Shown here: positions 8,034 to 16,592 of the stretch, in pieces | How positions within the stretch are numbered: the stretch's first letter is position 1 | How the letters are laid out: each line of letters opens with the position of its first letter | NCBI RefSeq assembly: GCF_018417535.1 | Contig: NZ_CP070978.1 | Span: 3,100,001-3,164,000, forward strand | Reading direction: 5' to 3' | Origin: Burkholderia pyrrocinia | GTDB lineage: Bacteria; Pseudomonadota; Gammaproteobacteria; Burkholderiales; Burkholderiaceae | Length of the DNA: 64,000 bases | Program-made: the position numbers and the translations under genes | Notes under the pieces: generated by a model | What the model was told of the DNA's origin: nothing | The model's input: only the letters and a program-made list of their open reading frames with translations | Databases searched by the model: none

Positions 8034-9680
8034 ATGTCCACGCCATCCAATGTCTCTCCACCGATCGTCGCAGAACGCAGCGCCGTGCTCGACGAAGCCC
8101 ACCTGGGCGATATCCGCGGCGCGCTCGGCACGATCGCGCATCACGATACCGCCGCGCGCGGCACATGGTGGGCGCGGCTGCGCACGCTGCTCGCGATCAT
8201 CGGCCCGGGCCTTATCGTGATGGTCGGCGACAACGACGCCGGCGCATTCGGCACCTACACGCAGGCCGGCCAGAATTACGGCACGACGCTGCTGTGGACG
8301 CTGCTGCTGCTCGTGCCCGTGCTGTACGTGAACCAGGAAATGGTGCTGCGCCTCGGCGCGGTCACGGGCGTCGGCCATGCTCGCCTGATCTTCGAGCGCT
8401 TCGGCAAGTTCTGGGGCGCGTTCAGCGTGATCGACCTGTTCCTGCTCAATGCGCTGACGATCGTCACCGAGTTCATCGGCATCACGTTCGTGCTGGATTT
8501 CTTCGGGCTGCCGAAGGTGGCCGGCGTGTGCGTGGCTGCCGCGCTGACGATGGCCGCGGTGAGCACCGGCGATTTCAGGCGCTTCGAGCGGTTTGCGATC
8601 GGGCTGTGCGTGCTGAGCCTGCTGCTGGTGCCCGTGCTCGTGTCGATCCATCCGCCCGTCTCGCAGATGACGCGCGATTTCTTCGTGCCGAACTGGCCTG
8701 CGCACGCGAAGCTGTCGGACGTGATGCTGCTCGTGATCGGCATCGTCGGTACGACGGTCGCGCCCTGGCAGTTGTTCTTCCAGCAGAGCTACGTGATCGA
8801 CAAGCGCATCACCCCGCGCTTCATGAAGTATGAGAAGGCCGACCTGTGGATCGGCATCGCGTTCGTGCTGGTCGGCGCGGTCGCGATGATCGGCTTCAGC
8901 GCCGCGCTGTTCAACGGGCATCCGGAAGCCGGCAACTTCACCGACGCGGGCGGCATCATCGTGGGCCTCGAGAGGTATGCGGGCCGCACGGGCGCGACGC
9001 TGTTCGCGGTGGCGCTGCTCGACGCTTGCATCATCGGCGCGGCGGCCGTGTCGCTGTCGACCGCGTACGCGATCGGCGATGTGTTCAAGATCCGCCATTC
9101 GCTGCATCGCGGCGTGTCCGACGCGAAGGGCTTCTATCTCGTGTACTTCGGCATCGTTGCGGCCGCGGCCACGCTCGTGCTGATCCCGGGCAGCCCGCTC
9201 GGCCTGCTGACCGAAGCCGTGCAGACGCTCGCGGGCGTGCTGCTGCCGAGCGCGACGGTGTTCCTGCTCGTGCTGTGCAACGACCGTCAGGTGCTTGGGC
9301 CCTGGGTCAACTCGACGAAGCTCAACGTGTTCACGGGCGCGGTGATCTGGGTGCTCGTGCTGCTGTCGATCATCCTGACCGCGTCGGTGATGTATCCGGA
9401 TATCAGCGGCGAAGCGATCGTCGACGTGCTGGTGGGCGGCACCGTGCTGGCGATCGCGGGTTATCTCGCGACGGTGCTGGTCCGCCGCCACAAGCGCGTC
9501 GTCGAACCGGCGCTCGATCGCTCGCTGCGCGACACGTGGCGCATGCCGCCGCTCGACGCGCTGGAGCCGCAGAACATGACGCTCGCGACGCGAATCTGGA
9601 TGGCCGTGCTGCGCGGCTATCTGGTGATCGCGGTCGGTCTCGTGATCGTCAAGGTCGTGCAGATGACGCTGCTGAAGTAA
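8034..9680 (+). CDS. Nramp-family divalent metal transporter, NRMT-like variant
   Basis: A 548-residue polytopic inner-membrane symporter. In Mn/Fe Nramps the ion site is built from DPGN in helix 1 and an A/M-P-H motif with Met in helix 6. Here helix 1 reads GPGLIVMVGDNDAGAFGTY and the helix-6 region reads TTVAPWQLFFQQS: the Asp and Asn are kept but the proline, glycine, metal-binding Met and His are replaced. Substitutions of this kind mark the Nramp-related magnesium transporter (NRMT) branch, so Mg2+ (and/or Mn2+) uptake is the best guess. The protein is about 100 residues longer than typical MntH. It is preceded by a long leader with two small ORFs and followed by a strong hairpin. Family certain; ion preference inferred. 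Confidence 0.8.
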   Translation: MSTPSNVSPPIVAERSAVLDEAHLGDIRGALGTIAHHDTAARGTWWARLRTLLAIIGPGLIVMVGDNDAGAFGTYTQAGQNYGTTLLWTLLLLVPVLYVNQEMVLRLGAVTGVGHARLIFERFGKFWGAFSVIDLFLLNALTIVTEFIGITFVLDFFGLPKVAGVCVAAALTMAAVSTGDFRRFERFAIGLCVLSLLLVPVLVSIHPPVSQMTRDFFVPNWPAHAKLSDVMLLVIGIVGTTVAPWQLFFQQSYVIDKRITPRFMKYEKADLWIGIAFVLVGAVAMIGFSAALFNGHPEAGNFTDAGGIIVGLERYAGRTGATLFAVALLDACIIGAAAVSLSTAYAIGDVFKIRHSLHRGVSDAKGFYLVYFGIVAAAATLVLIPGSPLGLLTEAVQTLAGVLLPSATVFLLVLCNDRQVLGPWVNSTKLNVFTGAVIWVLVLLSIILTASVMYPDISGEAIVDVLVGGTVLAIAGYLATVLVRRHKRVVEPALDRSLRDTWRMPPLDALEPQNMTLATRIWMAVLRGYLVIAVGLVIVKVVQMTLLK

Positions 9681-9731
9681 CGCCGGTCGTCTGCCAGGAA
9701 GCGGCGCCGGACCCGGCACCGCGCCGCAACC

Positions 9732-9766
9732 CGCACATGCCGGCCGTGAGGCCGGCATGTGCGTTT
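9732..9766. terminator. terminator between Nramp gene and LuxR gene
   Basis: A perfect 14-bp stem CGCACATGCCGGCC (9732-9745) / GGCCGGCATGTGCG (9750-9763) with a GTGA loop, then TTT. It lies between two converging genes and may serve both. Confidence 0.65.
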
Positions 9767-9804
9767 GCGCGCTCGCTCACGTGACGCGAAGCGCCGCGTC
9801 GCCG

Positions 9805-10710
9805 TCAGATCAGCTCGAGCTTCGACGTCAGGTACGTGAGCTGGATCCGGTTCGCGACGCCGAAGCGTTTGCGCAGTTTGCGCAGGTGGTAGTCGACGTT
9901 GTGCGCGCTGGTGTCGAGACGACGGCCGATCTCCTTGTCGGATGCGCCTTCGGCGATGCCGAGCAGCAGTTCCTGCTCGAACGGCGTGAGTCCGTTCACC
10001 GCGCGCTCGCGCGATGTAGCGATCAGTTGCGGCGACGCGAACTTGTGCACCGACAGCCCGATCGACAGTGCCTGCTCGATCGTCGCCGGCGTGATCCATT
10101 CGCGCGTGCGGCGCGGCGCGGTGAAGCTCATGAACGCATGCAGCCGCGTGCCGGGCACGGCCATCGAATACATGATGCCGCTGCACATCCCGTCGTCCTG
10201 CATCGTCTGCAGGAAGCCGTCGAGCGCGGCCGGCGTCACGCACGGGCCGTCGTCGCGCTCGCGGTGTTCGCGGCGCAACTGCTGCAGGTCCCACACGATC
10301 GGCATGTTGCACACGCGCGCGCCGAGCGTGCGCGGATCGACATCGTGATGGTTGTGACGCACGTAGTCGCCGCGATAGGTGGCCGGCGTGAACGCTTCGT
10401 GCAGGTAGAGACTTTCGACCCGCTCGCGTGCGAATTCGAGCGCGAAGTACGCGAACGTCGAGAAGCCTGTCAGGTGCAGCAGGCTCGTGACGATCCGGTT
10501 GCGCTCGGCCGTGCTCTGCGCGTGCGCGAGCGTATCGGCGACGCCGAGCTTCGGCGCGTGCGGCTGCGCGACGTCGCCGCGCTTGACGTCGTCGCACCAG
10601 ACCACCTGCACGGCACGCTCCCGCAGCGCATCCGCGCATGCGTTCGGCCCGCGCGACGGGCGGGCAAAGCTTGGGGCGACCGCTTCTTCATGCAATGCAA
10701 TATCGGACAT
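9805..10710 (-). CDS. LuxR-type transcriptional regulator with autoinducer-binding-like domain (solo)
   Basis: A 301-residue cytoplasmic DNA-binding protein. The N-terminal two thirds fit the autoinducer-binding fold: HHDVDPRTLGARVCNMPIVW keeps the Asp-Pro pair and the later Trp of acyl-homoserine-lactone sensors. The C-terminus is a GerE/LuxR helix-turn-helix (LTPFEQELLLGIAEGASDKEIGRRL, then NVDYHLRKLRKRFGVANR). The start at 10710 has GAGGG upstream; the frame extends to 10737 without a better site. No luxI-type synthase is nearby, so it is a solo. It is divergent from a paralogue (10995-11828) and sits 1.4 kb from the T3SS operon, making it a candidate T3SS regulator. Confidence 0.8.
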   Translation of the reverse strand: MSDIALHEEAVAPSFARPSRGPNACADALRERAVQVVWCDDVKRGDVAQPHAPKLGVADTLAHAQSTAERNRIVTSLLHLTGFSTFAYFALEFARERVESLYLHEAFTPATYRGDYVRHNHHDVDPRTLGARVCNMPIVWDLQQLRREHRERDDGPCVTPAALDGFLQTMQDDGMCSGIMYSMAVPGTRLHAFMSFTAPRRTREWITPATIEQALSIGLSVHKFASPQLIATSRERAVNGLTPFEQELLLGIAEGASDKEIGRRLDTSAHNVDYHLRKLRKRFGVANRIQLTYLTSKLELI

Positions 10711-10994
10711 GAGCCATCCCTCGGAATCGACGCGCATCGCCTGGCGGCGGCCGTATCGTGTACGGCATTCGCGGCGGTGCGATCGAGCATCGTTTTTGAT
10801 ATGCGCCGATCGTCATCCCTGACGAAACGCGGGGGCATTGTACAAAAATGCCCGTGTACGCGTAATATGCCGTAATACTAATTGCGGCGAAAGGTTCATA
10901 TTCGCGCGCATATAACGACGACCAGAAAATCATAAAGAAAAGACCAGATCGTGACGGGGCGCAGTTTCACATATTGGGAAAGGGCGGGCTCCTC

Positions 10995-11828
10995 ATGACA
11001 TATGCTGACGGCGCACCACGCGTCGAGTGGTTTTCACAAGCCGATATAACGACCGCTGCCGCTTATTCGAACGAATATCAGGCAATCGAGCGCGGCGTTT
11101 TTACCGGCATTCAAATCGCGCCCGGTAAAACCGACCTTGCTCCGGTCGATTTCGCGCAATGTCATGCGCGATTGCGGCAAATCGGATTCAGTACGCTCGG
11201 TTACGGCGCCTACGAAATGATCGGGCGGCGCATCCTGTGCGCGCATCTGCTGCGCGACCTCGCGCCGGCGACGTTCATGCAGCCGTTTATCGAAGGGATG
11301 CTGTACGAGAGCGACCCGCGGTTCGCGCAGGTGCGGCAGAGCGGCTTTCCGGTCGCGTGGCGGCTCGACGAGATCGAGGCGGCCGCGCAGGGCAGCGGCG
11401 ACCGCAAGGTGCTGGCGCTCGCCGGCCATCTGCGCGCGCACGCGATGAACAGCGGCGTGATCTTCAGCCTGTCGGCACCGCGCCTCGACCTGCGCGTCGC
11501 GGTGAACGTAACGTCGGAGACGCACGGCACCGAATGGATCGACGATCGCGTGATCGGCGGCGCGTTGTCGGTCAGCCTTGCCGTGCACCGCGTCGCGCTG
11601 CCGTTCCTCGAGGCGCGCATCGCGCGCATGCGCGGCTTCGCGCTCGGCGACGAGCAGCAGCAGGTGCTCGACCGTCTCGTGCACGGGCTGTCCGACCAGG
11701 AGATCGCGAGCGCGCTGCGTACGTCGCTGCACAAGGTCGGCCACCATATCCGCTCGCTCGAAAAACTCTTCAACGTGCAGAACCGCGCGCAGCTCGCGTA
11801 CCTCGCCGCGCGGCGCCTGCAGCCCTGA
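10995..11828 (+). CDS. second LuxR-type regulator, paralogue of the divergent gene
   Basis: A 277-residue protein with the same two-domain plan. The sensor part includes YESDPRFAQVRQSGFPVAW (Asp-Pro and Trp kept), and the C-terminal helix-turn-helix reads LDRLVHGLSDQEIASALRT then HHIRSLEKLFNVQNRAQLAYL. The ATG at 10995 is preceded by GGGCGGGCTCCTC; an in-frame start at 10974 is less likely. The two genes share similar architecture and a 284-bp AT-richer divergent promoter region, consistent with duplication and cross-regulation. Next gene on the strand is sctV, 242 bp away, so this is the closest upstream regulator of the T3SS operon. Ligand unknown. Confidence 0.8.
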   Translation: MTYADGAPRVEWFSQADITTAAAYSNEYQAIERGVFTGIQIAPGKTDLAPVDFAQCHARLRQIGFSTLGYGAYEMIGRRILCAHLLRDLAPATFMQPFIEGMLYESDPRFAQVRQSGFPVAWRLDEIEAAAQGSGDRKVLALAGHLRAHAMNSGVIFSLSAPRLDLRVAVNVTSETHGTEWIDDRVIGGALSVSLAVHRVALPFLEARIARMRGFALGDEQQQVLDRLVHGLSDQEIASALRTSLHKVGHHIRSLEKLFNVQNRAQLAYLAARRLQP

Positions 11829-12070
11829 CCTGACGCACGCGCCGGCGGCCCGGCGCGCGATGGAAGCGGTTCCGGCGGCGCGTGCCCGAACCCGCCGCCG
11901 GGTTTCGTAGTCCGATTCGACCGCCGCCGGAAAACGCGCTTTCACGCTACGAGGCGCATCCCTTTTTCCATCGTTTCGCATCGCTACACTCGTCCCATTC
12001 AACGGTCCGCGCAGCGTGGGGCAGGGTTGCCCGTGTCAGCCGGCGATAACGACGACAGGACAACGGCACG

Positions 12071-14278
12071 ATGGCAGAACCGAAGGCGCTCCCCCGCGAC
12101 TGGCAGCGGTTGTTTTCCGCTGGCCGCGGCGTGTCCGGACGGCGTCTCGGGGGCGCGTCGCCGCGCGCCGACCTGTTCCTCGCCGCGTTCATCGTCGCGG
12201 TCGTCGCGCTGTTCATCCTGCCGCTGCCGCAGGCCGCGCTCGACGGGATGATCTCGCTGAATCTCGCCGCGAGCGTCGTGCTGCTGACGGTGTCGACCTA
12301 CGTGCCGTCGGCGGTCAGCTTCTCGTCGTTTCCCGCGCTGCTGCTGTTCACGACGCTGTTCCGGCTCGCGCTGAACATCGCGTCGTGCAAGCTGATCCTG
12401 CTGCACGCGAACGCCGGCCACGTGATCGACGCGTTCGGGCGGCTCGTCGTCGGCAACAACGTCGTGGTGGGCGGCGTGGTGTTCCTCGTGATCGCCGTCG
12501 TGCAGTTCATCGTGATCGCGAAAGGGTCGGAGCGGGTGGCCGAAGTCGGCGCGCGCTTTTCGCTCGACGCGATGCCGGGCAAGCAGATGAGCATCGACGC
12601 GGACCTGCGCGCGGGCATCATCAGCGCGGACGAAGCGCGCGAGCGCCGCGAGAAGCTCGAGCAGGAATCGCAGATGCACGGCGCGATGGACGGCGCGATG
12701 AAGTTCGTGAAGGGCGACGCGATCGCGGGCCTCGTGATCGCGTTCATCAACATCGTCGCGGGGATCGCGGTCGGCACGCTGATGCACGGGATGGATATCG
12801 GCGCGGCGCTGCAACGCTACGCGATCCTGACAGTCGGCGACGGGATGGCATCGCAGATTCCGTCGCTGCTCGTGTCGATCGCGGCGGGCATCGTGACGAC
12901 GCGCGTCGCGACACGCGATGCGCGGCAGCGCCAGCTCGGCGAACAGCTCGGCGAGCAACTGGGCGCGCATCCGCGCGCGCTGCTGATCGCGGCGCTGGTG
13001 CTGGCCGGTTTTCTTGTCGTGCCCGGCTTTCCGAAGTGGTCGTTCGCGCTGATCGCGCTCGGCCTCGGCGCGTTCGCGTTCTCGCAGCTCAAGCGCAAGA
13101 CGACCGCGCCGAGCTTCAACCTGATTCAGATCGCGGGGCGCGTCGGCACGGCCGACGACGGCCAGCCCGCGAAGGTGTCGCACGCAGCCGGCGTCACGTC
13201 GCTGATCGCGGTATCGCTGTCCGACGACCTGCGCACGAGCCTGAATCTCGCGCAACTGCAGGCCGCGCTGTCGAGCGCGAAGGCGCGCGTCGACGCGGAC
13301 ATCGGCACGGTGTTCCCGCGCATCACGCTGAACGACGACGAGGGCGCCGCGGCCGGCACGTACCGGATCTACCTGCAGGACGTGCTCGCCGCGCACGGCG
13401 CGCTGAAACCGGGCTGGCTGCTGTGGGACGGCGTCGCGCCGCTGCCCGAGCGCGCGGAGCGCCAGCCGGCCGAGGCGTTCGGCCCGTTCGCGACCGCGCT
13501 GTGGATCAAGCCCGACGGCGCGGCGCCGGACGGCAAGTGGCTGTCGAGCGAAAGCGCACTCGCCGCGCACGTCGAGCAGATCGTGCGCCAGCATGCGGAC
13601 GAATTGCTCGGAATCCAGGAGACGCAGGCACTCGTGCATCTCGTGCGCCGCGAACACCCCGAACTCGTGGGCGAGCTGACGCGGCTCGTGCCGCTGCAGC
13701 GCGTGACCGAAGTGCTGCGCCGGCTGCTCGCCGAACAGGTGCCGATCCGCAACCTGCGCGTGATTTTCGAGAGCCTGATCACGTGGGCGCCGAACGAACC
13801 CGACGACGTGATCGCGCTGGTCGAACTCGTGCGCGTCGACCTGCGCCGGATGATCACCGACCGCCATGCGGGCACGACGCGCCAATTGCGGGTCGTGCTG
13901 TTCGAGCAGAACCTGCAGGAGCGGATCGAGAGCGCGGTGATGCGCACGAAGCAGGGCAATTTCCTCGCGCTGTCGAGCGCGATCAAGCAGGACATCGGCG
14001 AGCAGGTGCGCGCGATCGTGCAGGCCGCGCAGGCGGCCGGCCCCGGCGGCCACGGCAACGCACAGGGCGCGGCGCGGCTCGCGGTGATGGTCGCGCTCGG
14101 CGCGCGCCGCTACGTGAAGACGATCCTGCAGCCCGTGCTGCCCGAGCTGGCGGTGCTGTCGTACCAGGAGGTCGAGGAGGACGTACAACTGCATACGGTC
14201 GGCTGGGTGAAGAACCCGCCGGACGACGGCACGGTCGGCGCGGGCGCCGACGTGCGCGTGCCGGGAGCCGTGCAATGA
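12071..14278 (+). CDS. sctV: SctV, T3SS export-gate ring protein (HrcV/LcrD family)
   Basis: A 735-residue inner-membrane protein whose cytoplasmic domain forms the nonameric ring that receives substrates and chaperones. The N-terminal half holds the usual membrane helices from about residue 35, with the FHIPEP signature region represented by FSSFPALLLFTTLFRLALNIAS and RFSLDAMPGKQMSIDADL. The second half is the soluble domain after residue ~340. It is the first gene of the plus-strand T3SS operon; its TGA overlaps the ATG of sctS (ATGA). AGGA lies about ten bases before the ATG. Confidence 0.95.
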   Translation: MAEPKALPRDWQRLFSAGRGVSGRRLGGASPRADLFLAAFIVAVVALFILPLPQAALDGMISLNLAASVVLLTVSTYVPSAVSFSSFPALLLFTTLFRLALNIASCKLILLHANAGHVIDAFGRLVVGNNVVVGGVVFLVIAVVQFIVIAKGSERVAEVGARFSLDAMPGKQMSIDADLRAGIISADEARERREKLEQESQMHGAMDGAMKFVKGDAIAGLVIAFINIVAGIAVGTLMHGMDIGAALQRYAILTVGDGMASQIPSLLVSIAAGIVTTRVATRDARQRQLGEQLGEQLGAHPRALLIAALVLAGFLVVPGFPKWSFALIALGLGAFAFSQLKRKTTAPSFNLIQIAGRVGTADDGQPAKVSHAAGVTSLIAVSLSDDLRTSLNLAQLQAALSSAKARVDADIGTVFPRITLNDDEGAAAGTYRIYLQDVLAAHGALKPGWLLWDGVAPLPERAERQPAEAFGPFATALWIKPDGAAPDGKWLSSESALAAHVEQIVRQHADELLGIQETQALVHLVRREHPELVGELTRLVPLQRVTEVLRRLLAEQVPIRNLRVIFESLITWAPNEPDDVIALVELVRVDLRRMITDRHAGTTRQLRVVLFEQNLQERIESAVMRTKQGNFLALSSAIKQDIGEQVRAIVQAAQAAGPGGHGNAQGAARLAVMVALGARRYVKTILQPVLPELAVLSYQEVEEDVQLHTVGWVKNPPDDGTVGAGADVRVPGAVQ

Positions 14279-14553
14279 CGAGCTCGACGATCCTCGACCT
14301 GACGCGTCAGGCACTGATGCTCGTGCTGCTGCTGTCGCTGCCGATCGTGCTGATCGCCACCGTCACGGGCCTCGTCGTCGCGATCCTGCAGGCCGTCACG
14401 CAGGTGCAGGACGCCAACATCGGGATCGCGGTGCGGCTGATCGCCGTGATGGTCGCGCTCGTGCTGCTGTCGGGCTGGCTCGGCGGCGAAGTGCTGCGCT
14501 TCGCGCAGCAGGCGCTGGAACGCATGTTCGTTTCTTCCACAGGAGTCCTTTGA
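14275..14553 (+). CDS. sctS: SctS, T3SS export apparatus subunit
   Basis: A 92-residue protein with two hydrophobic hairpin helices (LMLVLLLSLPIVLIATVTGLVVAILQAVTQ and a second around residues 55-70). This is the FliQ/YscS family, which with SctR and SctT forms the export gate in the inner membrane. It overlaps sctV by four bases and its stop TGA shares a base with the sctC ATG, showing tight translational coupling. Length matches the family. Confidence 0.93.
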   Translation: MTSSTILDLTRQALMLVLLLSLPIVLIATVTGLVVAILQAVTQVQDANIGIAVRLIAVMVALVLLSGWLGGEVLRFAQQALERMFVSSTGVL

Positions 14554-16592
14554 TGCGTCGACGCGTCGCCCCGATCCGGTTTCAACCGCGCAGCCTGCAA
14601 CGGGCCGCGCTTGCCCTGTGCGCGACCGCGCTGCTCACGGCGTCGCTGTGCATGGCACCCGTGCAGCCGGCCCGCGCCGCGGACCTGCGCTGGCGCAACA
14701 AGCCGTTCACGATTGTCGCGAACGGCAAGAAGATCGGCGACTTCATTCGCGAGCTCGCATCGTCGCAGGGCGTGACGGCGGTGGTTGACCCGAAGGTCGA
14801 CGGCGTGATCAGCGGCCGCTTCTCGGGCACGCCGCAGCAGACGCTCGATACGATCTGCTCGACCTACGGGCTCACGTGGTACTACGACGGCTCGTTCCTG
14901 TATGTCGACCCGGCCGACCAGTCGCAGACGCAGATGATCCCGATCCCGCCGAATGCATCCGGCGAAATCGGCCGCGCGCTGCAGGCGATGCAGATTCCCG
15001 ACAAGCGCTACACGCTCGTGATCAACGACCGCGCGAACAGCGTGTACGTGGCCGGCCCGCGCCGCTACGTCGAGCTCGTGCGGCAGGCGGTCGGCTCGGT
15101 CGGCGATCCGTCCGCGAACGGCGCGCATGCGGACATCCGCGCATTCCGGTTGAAGTACGGCTGGGCGTCGGACTTCACGATCAACCGTTCGGGCAAGGAA
15201 GTGACGGTGCCGGGCGTCGCGACGATCCTGCGCAAGCTGTTCGGCAAGGGCGGCGGCACGAGTGCGCTGCCGTCGAGCACGCCGCTCGGGCAGGCCGCGC
15301 GCCAGGTGAAGCTCGGCTCGGGGCTGACGATCTCGGTGCCGCGCCTCGACTTTCCCGATATCTCCGGCGGCCCGCGTTCGGGCGGCTATTCCGGCGACGG
15401 CAGCGCCGACGGCGGGTTCTCGCCGTTCCCGGCCGGCGGCGGTGGCGACACGCTGCCGCAGATCGTCGCCGACCCGGCGATCAACGCGGTGATCGTGCGC
15501 GACCTGCCGGAGAACATGTATCGCTACCAGTCGCTGATCGGCCAGCTCGACGAGCGGCCGCGCATCGTCGAGATCAACGTGACGATCATCGACATCAACG
15601 AGGATTCGCTCGACAGCCTCGGGATCGACTGGCGCCTGCACACGACGCACGGCGACGTGCAGATCGGCAACGGCCAGAACCCGCTGAACGGCAACACGCA
15701 ATACAACGGCGTGGGCAATCCGCCGCTGACGTTCGGCATCGGCACGTCGGAAACCGGGCAGACGGGCACCTTCATGCCGACCGGCATCGCGCTGACCGCG
15801 TCGATCGGCGGCTCGCTGCGCAACTACCTGCTGACGCGCGTGAACGCGCTCGCGCAGAAGGGGCAGGCACAACTGCGTTCGAAGCCGAAGGTGCTCGCGC
15901 TCGACAATACCGAGGCGATCCTCGAGAACCTCACGCAGTTCTACGTGCAGGTGCCGGGCTACCAGGATTCGTCGCTGTACAGCGTGACGACCGGCACGAG
16001 CATCAAGGTGACGCCGATGATCGTCGACGAGGCGATCCGGAATGCGGCAGCCGTGTCAGGCAACCCGCAGAGCGTGATGATGTCGATCGACATCCAGGAC
16101 GGCAACATCGTGCCGGGGCAGGCCGTGTCGAACGTGCCGGTGATCCAGCAGCGCAACATCGTCACCAAGACGATGATCGACGAAGGCAGGAGCCTGCTGA
16201 TCGCCGGTTTCAACGACGACGAGGTGAGGCTGAACAAGAGCGGCGTGCCCTGGCTGTCCGACATCCCGCTGATCGGCAACCTGTTCAAGTACACCGACAA
16301 GTCGGGCAACCACATGGAGCGGTTCTACCTGCTGACGCCGCGCGTGGTGACGAGCGCGTCGATGTACGCGCCGGACGGCTCGCCCGTGAACCCGGGCGCC
16401 GACGGGCCGGCGAACCAGGAAGGCATGTCGATGTATCGGCCGCCGGACAATGACGTCGCGGTGCCGCTGACGCCGAAGCCGCTGCCCGGCACGAAGTTTG
16501 GCCCGCCGGCGCTGCCGCCTCCGAAGGATACGGCGTCGCAGCCGGCGGCGACGACCGCAGGAGTCACCCCCCATGTCGACGACCATCATTGA
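14553..16592 (+). CDS. sctC: SctC, T3SS outer-membrane secretin
   Basis: A 679-residue secretin forming the outer-membrane ring of the injectisome. The N-terminus has a signal peptide (cleavage probably near ARA|ADLRW), then N-domains including FIRELASSQGVTAVVDPKVDG and the ring-building repeats. The secretin core covers about residues 310-600 (SKPKVLALDNTEAILEN; PMIVDEAIRN; VPVIQQRNIVTKTMIDEGRSLLIAGF; VPWLSDIPLIGNLFKY). ATG 14553 is chosen because AGGAG precedes it by seven bases. The C-terminus is a Pro-rich tail that overlaps the start of sctD by 20 bp. Confidence 0.95.
   Translation: MRRRVAPIRFQPRSLQRAALALCATALLTASLCMAPVQPARAADLRWRNKPFTIVANGKKIGDFIRELASSQGVTAVVDPKVDGVISGRFSGTPQQTLDTICSTYGLTWYYDGSFLYVDPADQSQTQMIPIPPNASGEIGRALQAMQIPDKRYTLVINDRANSVYVAGPRRYVELVRQAVGSVGDPSANGAHADIRAFRLKYGWASDFTINRSGKEVTVPGVATILRKLFGKGGGTSALPSSTPLGQAARQVKLGSGLTISVPRLDFPDISGGPRSGGYSGDGSADGGFSPFPAGGGGDTLPQIVADPAINAVIVRDLPENMYRYQSLIGQLDERPRIVEINVTIIDINEDSLDSLGIDWRLHTTHGDVQIGNGQNPLNGNTQYNGVGNPPLTFGIGTSETGQTGTFMPTGIALTASIGGSLRNYLLTRVNALAQKGQAQLRSKPKVLALDNTEAILENLTQFYVQVPGYQDSSLYSVTTGTSIKVTPMIVDEAIRNAAAVSGNPQSVMMSIDIQDGNIVPGQAVSNVPVIQQRNIVTKTMIDEGRSLLIAGFNDDEVRLNKSGVPWLSDIPLIGNLFKYTDKSGNHMERFYLLTPRVVTSASMYAPDGSPVNPGADGPANQEGMSMYRPPDNDVAVPLTPKPLPGTKFGPPALPPPKDTASQPAATTAGVTPHVDDHH

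Noticed and set aside
7992..9758. 588-codon minus-strand ORF across the Nramp gene
   Set aside because: Antisense shadow of the transporter: low-complexity His/Arg/Asp-rich product, no ribosome-binding site.
11999..14314. 771-codon minus-strand ORF across sctV
   Set aside because: Antisense shadow; the opposite strand has unmistakable SctV with helices and signature blocks.
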